Below, in pieces: positions 1 to 4,169 of a stretch of DNA of 5,540 bases. Position 1 is the first letter of the stretch, and every line of letters begins with the position of its first letter. The stretch covers positions 1-5,540 of the forward strand of contig CALJNY010000312.1 of NCBI GenBank assembly GCA_937981515.1, given 5' to 3'. The translations under genes were made by a program, and so were the position numbers. The DNA is from an uncultured Collinsella sp. GTDB taxonomy: Bacteria > Actinomycetota > Coriobacteriia > Coriobacteriales > Coriobacteriaceae. The notes beneath the pieces were generated by a model. The model was given only the letters and a program-made list of their open reading frames with translations, had not been told where the DNA came from and made no database searches.

Positions 1-1
1 G

Positions 2-394
2 GCCGACAAGAACGTCGCCGTCCAGTCCGGCTCCAACGGCCCAGCCATCCTGGAGGAGTTCGCCCCCAAGGCCAGCCAGCAGGAGTTCAAGACCGACGAG
101 GAGGCCCGCCAGGCACTCCAGCAGGGCCGCGTTGACGCCTACGTCATCGACAACAACATGCAGCAGAGCGCCCTGGTCCGCGAGCCGGGCAAATACAAGA
201 TCGCCGGCAAGCCCTTCGGCAGCAAGGAGCCCTATGGCATCGGCCTGCCGCTCGATTCCGATGGTGTCGCCTTCGTTAACGACTTCCTTAAGAAGATCGA
301 GGACGACGGCACCTGGACCGAGCTGTGGCAGATCTGCATCGGCGACCGTACGGGCGACACCAATGTTCCCGAGCTGCCCGAGATCGGCGCCTAG
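2..394 (+). CDS. Amino-acid ABC transporter substrate-binding protein, C-terminal part (5' end outside window)
   Basis: This open frame enters from the left edge and ends at TAG 392-394, leaving 130 visible residues. It reads as the second half of a family 3 (SBP_bac_3, GlnH/GluB-like) solute-binding protein. Visible marks are VAVQSGSNG (residues 5-13), the usual second-lobe strand that contacts ligand; GRVDAYVIDN (42-51), the conserved aspartate segment; and YGIGLP (78-83), followed by a helix with a TWTELWQ stretch near the end. Signal peptide and lipobox cannot be seen because they lie upstream. Such proteins capture glutamate, glutamine or related amino acids outside the membrane and deliver them to the permease pair encoded just downstream. 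It is probably the gluB equivalent of the operon. Ligand identity cannot be fixed from this half. An ATG at 158 lies in the same frame but is only an internal methionine. Confidence 0.9.
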   Translation, partial: ADKNVAVQSGSNGPAILEEFAPKASQQEFKTDEEARQALQQGRVDAYVIDNNMQQSALVREPGKYKIAGKPFGSKEPYGIGLPLDSDGVAFVNDFLKKIEDDGTWTELWQICIGDRTGDTNVPELPEIGA

Positions 395-482
395 GCAGCG
401 AGCCTGGTAACGGCCGCAACGAAACCATACGGAAACGCATGATGCGCTTTATTGCGGTAAACTGTTTCCTCACTGAGTTGTC

Positions 483-515
483 GGGGCTTCCGTACACACG
501 GGAGCCCCTTTCCTT
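483..515 (+). terminator. Intra-operon hairpin terminator/attenuator after the binding-protein gene
   Basis: The left arm GGGGCTTCCGT (483-493) pairs with ACGGGAGCCCC (498-508) across an ACAC loop, giving 11 bp with a single G-U pair. TTTCCTT (509-515) follows. This is the form of a rho-independent terminator, although the T-tract is broken by two C residues, so read-through is likely. It sits 88 bases after the binding-protein stop and only 6 bases before the ribosome binding site of the first permease gene. Partial termination here would raise binding-protein mRNA over permease and ATPase mRNA, as in many ABC importer operons. No promoter with recognisable -35 and -10 boxes was seen between 395 and 532, which favours read-through as the way the downstream genes are expressed. 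Confidence 0.75.
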
Positions 516-521
516 ATCGGC

Positions 522-527
522 GGGAGG
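522..527 (+). promoter_or_regulatory. Ribosome binding site of the GluC-type permease gene
   Basis: GGGAGG lies 5 bases before ATG 533 and supports that start. It lies just after the T-tract of the hairpin at 483-515, so folding of the hairpin and ribosome access may influence one another. Confidence 0.7.
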
Positions 528-532
528 TCCGC

Positions 533-1192
533 ATGAGTCTCTCCGAACTCTGGTCGCTCTATGGCCAGAACTATATCGACGCGCTGCTAGCAACCTGGGG
601 CATGACGCTTGAGTCGTTTGCCATCGCCACGGTGCTGGCCGTCGCCGTCACCGTGATGCGCGTGTCGCCGCTCAAGCCGCTGCGCGTCTTTGGCGACCTG
701 TATGTCCAGGTCTTCCGTAACATCCCCGGCATCGCGCTGCTCATTATCGTCGTCTATGCGCTGCCGCCGCTCAAGGTCGTCCTGCCCTACCGCACCTGCG
801 TTATCGTCGCCACGGTCCTTTTGGGCTCGGCCTTTGGCTCCGAAAACTTTATGAGCGGCATCAACACCGTCGGCGTCGGCCAGGTGGAAGCCGCCCGCTC
901 GCTCGGCATGAGCTTCAGCCGTATCCTCGCTAAGATCGTGATTCCGCAGGCGCTGCGTTCGAGCGTGCTGCCCATGACCAACCTCTTTATCGCCGTCATG
1001 CTCACCACCGCGCTCGGCAGCCAGGTGCCGCTTAAGCCGCAAGAGCTTACCGGCGTGGTGAGCTACATCAATACCCGCTCGCTCGGCGGCGTCGCCGCGT
1101 TCTTTATCTCGGCGCTCGGCTACCTGGGCACGGCCTTTGTGGTGAGCCACATTGGCAACTATATCGATAAGAAGGTGAGGATCCTCCGATGA
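533..1192 (+). CDS. gluC: Glutamate/polar amino-acid ABC transporter permease, GluC type
   Basis: This 219-residue integral membrane protein belongs to the HisM/GlnP family (BPD_transp_1 fold). After a short N-terminus come hydrophobic segments at about 28-42, 66-78, 88-101, 148-162 and 187-206. The family marker FRNIP (61-65) is present. The cytoplasmic EAA loop, which contacts the ATPase, is clear: EAARSLG at 119-125 through IPQA at 137-140, preceded by SGINTV (108-113). From memory, length and the MRVSPLK segment (42-48) resemble Corynebacterium GluC. ATG 533 has a good Shine-Dalgarno sequence. The gene ends in TGA overlapping the next start (ATGA), so the two permeases are probably translationally coupled and form a heterodimeric channel. 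One oddity is the segment after the EAA loop, which usually reads like K-N/D-T-S: here it is VMLTTALGSQVPLK (155-168), with the charged pair lost. Glutamate specificity is inferred. Confidence 0.93.
   Translation: MSLSELWSLYGQNYIDALLATWGMTLESFAIATVLAVAVTVMRVSPLKPLRVFGDLYVQVFRNIPGIALLIIVVYALPPLKVVLPYRTCVIVATVLLGSAFGSENFMSGINTVGVGQVEAARSLGMSFSRILAKIVIPQALRSSVLPMTNLFIAVMLTTALGSQVPLKPQELTGVVSYINTRSLGGVAAFFISALGYLGTAFVVSHIGNYIDKKVRILR
1172..1180 (+). promoter_or_regulatory. Ribosome binding site of the GluD-type permease gene, inside the previous gene
   Basis: AAGGTGAGG lies inside the last codons of the first permease gene, 8 bases before ATG 1189. It decides the start of the second permease and supports coupled translation across the ATGA overlap at 1189-1192. 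Confidence 0.65.
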
Positions 1193-2022
1193 GCAAGCAT
1201 TCCTCCCCTGCACTCACCATGCGCGATGCGCTCTACGAGGCTCCCGGCCCCAAGATGCGCGCCAAGATTCGCATCGGCACCGCCATCTCGCTTGTTGCTG
1301 TCGCCGCGCTCGCCATCCTGGTGCTGCAGCGCTTTTATGTGACCGGCCAGCTTTCGGTCCACTATTGGTATTTCTTTACGCACCTCACCACCTGGAAGTT
1401 CCTACTTGCCGGCTTTGAGGGCACCGTTAAAGTCGCACTCACCGCTGGCGCCATCGCGCTGGTGCTGGGCTTAGCCCTTATGCTCGGCCGCACCAGCGAC
1501 ATTAAGCCGCTGCAGCTGGCCTGCCGCGTGCTCACCGATTTCTTCCGCGGCGTGCCGAGCCTGCTGTTCATCTACTTCTTCTTTTTGGTACTGCCCCAGT
1601 ACAAGATCGCGCTGCCGTCGTTTTGGATGCTCACGCTTCCCGTCGCGCTCGCTGCCGCCGGTGTACTTGCCGAGATTTTCCGCGCCGGCGTCAACGCCGT
1701 ACCGCGCGGGCAGGTCGAGGCGGCCCAGGCACTCGGTCTCTCCAAAGCTAAAATCACCTTTAAAATCGTGTTGCCGCAGGCTATTCGATTTATCATCCCG
1801 TCGTTGATTTCGCAGCTTGTGGTCGTGGTCAAGGACACCACCGTCGCCTATGTGGTGAGCTACCCCGACCTCATGCAAAACGCCCGCGTGCTCATTACCA
1901 ACTACGACGCTCTCGTGTCGGTCTACCTGGTAATCGCGGTCATCTATATCCTCATCAACGTCGCGATTAACAAGGCTGCTGTCTACGTTTCGCACAAGAC
2001 CGGCGCGACCATCATCCGCTAA
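1189..2022 (+). CDS. gluD: Glutamate/polar amino-acid ABC transporter permease, GluD type
   Basis: This 277-residue permease is the partner of the preceding one and has an extra N-terminal arm. Residues 15-23 (LYEAPGPKM) match the conserved LYDAPGPK motif I recall from actinobacterial GluD proteins. A first membrane helix spans about 29-47. The core begins near residue 72, with hydrophobic segments at about 76-98, 122-136, 147-162, 201-214 and 242-262. Family signatures are FFRGVP (118-123), AEIFRAG (161-167), the EAA loop from EAAQALG (177-183) to LPQA (195-198), and the KDTT segment (215-218) after it. All are intact, unlike in the GluC-type partner. Together the two proteins form the membrane channel for the binding protein's substrate. 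The start is fixed by the Shine-Dalgarno sequence at 1172-1180. The 4-base overlap with the first permease indicates one transcript. Confidence 0.93.
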   Translation: MSKHSSPALTMRDALYEAPGPKMRAKIRIGTAISLVAVAALAILVLQRFYVTGQLSVHYWYFFTHLTTWKFLLAGFEGTVKVALTAGAIALVLGLALMLGRTSDIKPLQLACRVLTDFFRGVPSLLFIYFFFLVLPQYKIALPSFWMLTLPVALAAAGVLAEIFRAGVNAVPRGQVEAAQALGLSKAKITFKIVLPQAIRFIIPSLISQLVVVVKDTTVAYVVSYPDLMQNARVLITNYDALVSVYLVIAVIYILINVAINKAAVYVSHKTGATIIR

Positions 2023-2043
2023 GTACCCACGTTCTCAAAGCAT

Positions 2044-2049
2044 AAGGAG
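2044..2049 (+). promoter_or_regulatory. Ribosome binding site of the ABC ATPase gene
   Basis: AAGGAG lies 9 bases before ATG 2059, in the 36-base gap after the GluD-type gene, and supports the chosen start. No promoter or hairpin is visible in that gap. Confidence 0.7.
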
Positions 2050-2058
2050 CCGAGCATC

Positions 2059-2823
2059 ATGGCACAGAGCACTTCTTCCACCGGCAATCAGCCGCTGATC
2101 GAGCTCAAACACGTCGATAAGCACTATGGCGACCTGCACGTCCTCAACGACATCAATCTCTCGGTCGACCGCGGCGAGGTCGTCGTGGTGATTGGCCCCT
2201 CGGGCTCGGGCAAGTCGACCATGTGCCGCACCATCAACCGCTTGGAGACCATCGACTCGGGCGAGATCCTCATCGAGGGCGAGCCCCTGCCGCAGGAAGG
2301 CAAGGATCTTGCCCGCATGCGTGCCGAGCTGGGCATGGTGTTTCAGCAGTTCAACCTGTTTGCACATATGACCGTACTGCAGAACGTCATGCTGGGGCCG
2401 GTCGACGTGTTGGGCGTCTCCAAGGATGAGGCTCGTGAGCGCGCCATGGACCTGCTGAGCCGCGTGGGCGTTGCCGAGCAGGCCGATAAGGTGCCCGCAC
2501 AGCTCTCGGGCGGCCAGCAGCAGCGCGTAGCCATCGCCCGCTCGCTTGCCATGCAACCCAAGGCCATGCTCTTTGACGAGCCCACGAGTGCCCTTGACCC
2601 CGAGATGATCAACGAGGTGCTCGAGGTCATGGTCCGCTTGGCGCAGCAGGGCATGACGATGATCGTCATTACGCACGAGATGAACTTTGCCCGCCGCGTG
2701 GCCGATCGCGTCGTCTTTATGGCCGACGGCCAGATCGTGGAAACCGGCACGCCCGACGAGTTCTTCGACCACCCCCAGACCAAGCGCGCCCAGGACTTCC
2801 TCAACTCCATCAAGGGCCACTAA
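2059..2823 (+). CDS. gluA: Glutamate/polar amino-acid ABC transporter ATP-binding protein, GluA/GlnQ type
   Basis: This 254-residue ABC ATPase powers the importer by ATP hydrolysis at the cytoplasmic face. All nucleotide-binding motifs are intact: the A-loop tyrosine in KHYG (Y23), Walker A GPSGSGKST (46-54), Q-loop VFQQF (94-98), signature LSGGQQQR (149-156), Walker B MLFDEP (170-175), D-loop SALD (177-180) and the switch histidine in ITHEM (H206). CRTINRLE (56-63) and FMADGQIVE (220-228) are typical of the polar amino-acid subfamily. From memory, the closest named relative is Corynebacterium GluA. The length is normal for the family, and the first ten or so residues are a short, low-complexity Ser/Thr-rich tail. 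The gene completes the importer after the two permeases. GlnQ or another family 3 name is an equally acceptable label because substrate cannot be read from an ATPase. Confidence 0.96.
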   Translation: MAQSTSSTGNQPLIELKHVDKHYGDLHVLNDINLSVDRGEVVVVIGPSGSGKSTMCRTINRLETIDSGEILIEGEPLPQEGKDLARMRAELGMVFQQFNLFAHMTVLQNVMLGPVDVLGVSKDEARERAMDLLSRVGVAEQADKVPAQLSGGQQQRVAIARSLAMQPKAMLFDEPTSALDPEMINEVLEVMVRLAQQGMTMIVITHEMNFARRVADRVVFMADGQIVETGTPDEFFDHPQTKRAQDFLNSIKGH

Positions 2824-2874
2824 CCAGACCGCCCACCTACCCGCCATGCCCATCCAAACTCGAAAGTTACACCT

Positions 2875-3684
2875 ATGATCGGAACTTGTACTTCATCGTC
2901 CTACACCCCGCACGTCGACGTCGCCCCCGCCGACCGCCCACTCATCCTCGTCGCACCGCGCTGGGAAGAGGCAGAGCCGTTTTTAACCGAGATGCTCTCC
3001 CCCAACGAGGAAATCGCAAGTGTCTTTGTCGATGCCATCCTTGCCGCTGGCGGCCTGCCGCTGCAGATGTCCATCACCGAGGACATTGAGGTCATCCGTC
3101 ATTACGTCGATATCGCCGACGGCATCGCCATTCCCGGCGGCCCCGATGTCAATCCCAAACGTTGGGGCGATGATCGACCATACGACCCCACCCTCTGCTG
3201 CGAGATCCGCGATAGCTTTGAGTTTAAGCTGGTCGGCGAGGTGCTCCGCGCCAAAAAGCCGCTCTTTACCACCTGCCGAGGCACGCAGCTGCTTAATGTC
3301 GCCACCGGCGGCACCCTGTGCATGGACGTGCCGAGCCTGGGCGCTCGCGAGGGCCGCACGCAGTGGCGCCACACCCACGTACTCAACGACCCCGTGCATC
3401 CTGTCGAGGTCGTGCCGGGCTCGCTGCTGGAGCGCGCGGTTGGCGGGCACAGGCTGATCCAGACCAACTCCGCACACCACTGCTGCGTCGATCGCCTGGG
3501 CAAGAGCACGCGCTTGGTCGCCAAGGCAACCGACGGCGTTCCCGAGTGCATCGAAGTCGAAGGTCAACCCTTCTGCCTGGGCGTGCAATGGCACCCTGAG
3601 TACACGTGGAAGACGCTCGAGACCGACTTTAACCTGTGGAAGTCGTTTGTCGAGGCAGCGGCCAAGGTTAAGCAGGCTCGCTAG
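2875..3684 (+). CDS. Gamma-glutamyl-GABA hydrolase family protein (peptidase C26, PuuD-like)
   Basis: This 269-residue class I glutamine-amidotransferase-like hydrolase has the marks of the family in order: PGGPDVNP (87-94), the nucleophile segment TCRGTQLLN (133-141) with C134 as the probable catalytic cysteine, GGTL (145-148), NSAHH (198-202), and WHPE (239-242) supplying H240 and E242 of the triad. The known members cleave the gamma-glutamyl amide bond of gamma-glutamyl-GABA or similar conjugates to release glutamate in the cytoplasm. It follows the transporter ATPase by 51 bases without a visible promoter or terminator, so co-transcription is likely and fits uptake followed by hydrolysis. 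The start has only a weak purine stretch (GAAAG, 2862-2866), and the first 20 residues are poorly conserved. Oddities are Thr132 where a Gly usually precedes the nucleophile by two positions, and two Cys-Cys pairs (108-109, 203-204), the second replacing the usual Gln of NSxHHQ. The true substrate is unknown; other gamma-glutamyl peptides are possible. Confidence 0.9.
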   Translation: MIGTCTSSSYTPHVDVAPADRPLILVAPRWEEAEPFLTEMLSPNEEIASVFVDAILAAGGLPLQMSITEDIEVIRHYVDIADGIAIPGGPDVNPKRWGDDRPYDPTLCCEIRDSFEFKLVGEVLRAKKPLFTTCRGTQLLNVATGGTLCMDVPSLGAREGRTQWRHTHVLNDPVHPVEVVPGSLLERAVGGHRLIQTNSAHHCCVDRLGKSTRLVAKATDGVPECIEVEGQPFCLGVQWHPEYTWKTLETDFNLWKSFVEAAAKVKQAR

Positions 3685-3705
3685 CTCGCGAACCACAAAA
3701 CAGAT

Positions 3706-3747
3706 AAGGGCGCCCCGCCGGCCACATGGTCCGGCGGGGCGCCCTTT
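3706..3747. terminator. Bidirectional rho-independent terminator between convergent genes
   Basis: A perfect 16-bp inverted repeat (3706-3721 with 3731-3746) surrounds a 9-base loop (3722-3730). The arms start AAGGGCGCC and end GGCGCCCTT. On the plus strand the hairpin ends in TTT, 21 bases after the C26 hydrolase stop. On the minus strand it is followed by CTTATCTGTTTTG, 43 bases after the stop of the Hpt gene. It therefore suits termination of both converging transcripts. The remaining intergenic sequence (3685-3705, 3748-3789) shows nothing else. Confidence 0.88.
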
Positions 3748-3789
3748 CACCTATATGTGGCCGGCAAGCAGCCCAAGGCTCGCAAGCTC

Positions 3790-4146
3790 TTATTCAGCCG
3801 CCTCGCGCAGGGCCGACAACGTGGCCGCATATTGCTGCTGCAACGCATGCATTCCCTCGCGAGCGCCGTCAACGGCATCGGCGCCGCGCAGCGCCTCGGT
3901 CACCACGACCGCCGGCTCGTACAGATTATCGAATCCCAGGTTCTGGCTCACGCCCTTGAGCGTGTGCGCTGCCATAAACGCACCTTCGGCGTCTCCCGCC
4001 GCCATGGCGGCCTCCAGCTTGTCCATGCTCTCGTCATCCAAAAACTTGAGGGCAAAGCGGGCAAGCATTTCCTCGCCCATCAGCCGAGCGCACGCGTCGT
4101 CATAATTGGCGCCGATCTTCTCATACGCCTCACGCATGGAAATCAT
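3790..4146 (-). CDS. Small Hpt (histidine phosphotransfer) domain protein
   Basis: This 118-residue, all-helical, soluble protein consists of one Hpt domain. The hallmark AHTLKGVSQNLGF (60-72) contains the phosphorylatable histidine H61 plus K64 and G65, with an acidic, alanine-rich helix before it (residues 38-58). An upstream helix with FALKFLDDE (31-39) is normal for the family. Such proteins shuttle phosphate between receiver aspartates in multistep phosphorelays and have no catalytic activity of their own. ATG 4144-4146 is chosen because AAAGGAG lies 9 bases before it; the alternative Met4 would be 18 bases away. It lies 23 bases after the HD-GYP gene in the same direction, so it is almost certainly co-transcribed. 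Its natural partner would be that protein's receiver domain, although the histidine kinase feeding the relay is not in the window. Confidence 0.9.
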   Translation of the reverse strand: MISMREAYEKIGANYDDACARLMGEEMLARFALKFLDDESMDKLEAAMAAGDAEGAFMAAHTLKGVSQNLGFDNLYEPAVVVTEALRGADAVDGAREGMHALQQQYAATLSALREAAE

Positions 4147-4155
4147 GGATTAAAA

Positions 4156-4162
4156 CTCCTTT
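4156..4162 (-). promoter_or_regulatory. Ribosome binding site of the Hpt gene
   Basis: Read on the minus strand this is AAAGGAG, 9 bases before the ATG at 4146. It lies wholly in the 23-base gap after the HD-GYP stop and fixes the start at the first of two nearby methionines. Confidence 0.75.
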
Positions 4163-4169
4163 GGTCAAA

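Noticed and set aside
436..446. Short inverted repeat CGCAT-G-ATGCG in the spacer after the binding-protein gene
   Set aside because: With a one-base centre the stem can form only three pairs, so alone it is not a meaningful structure.
1177..1186. Palindrome GAGGATCCTC at the permease-permease junction
   Set aside because: It has no loop, so it cannot form a hairpin, and it arises from the ribosome binding site next to ordinary Ile-Leu codons.
2035..2853. Long open frame (272 codons) on the minus strand opposite the ATPase gene
   Set aside because: It mirrors a gene with all ABC ATPase motifs. The His/Ala/Leu-rich translation has no recognisable domain and is the usual antisense shadow of GC-rich third positions.
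2874..2879. TATGAT, resembling a -10 box, at the C26 hydrolase start
   Set aside because: It overlaps the start codon itself and has no -35-like sequence at the proper distance, so a transcript from it would lack the chosen start.
3676..3689. Direct repeat GCTCGC-TA-GCTCGC at the C26 hydrolase stop codon
   Set aside because: It is too short and too typical of this base composition to be treated as an attachment site or duplication.
2983..3750. Long open frame (255 codons) on the minus strand opposite the C26 hydrolase
   Set aside because: It runs across the terminator hairpin, has no domain signature and is explained by codon bias of the opposite gene.
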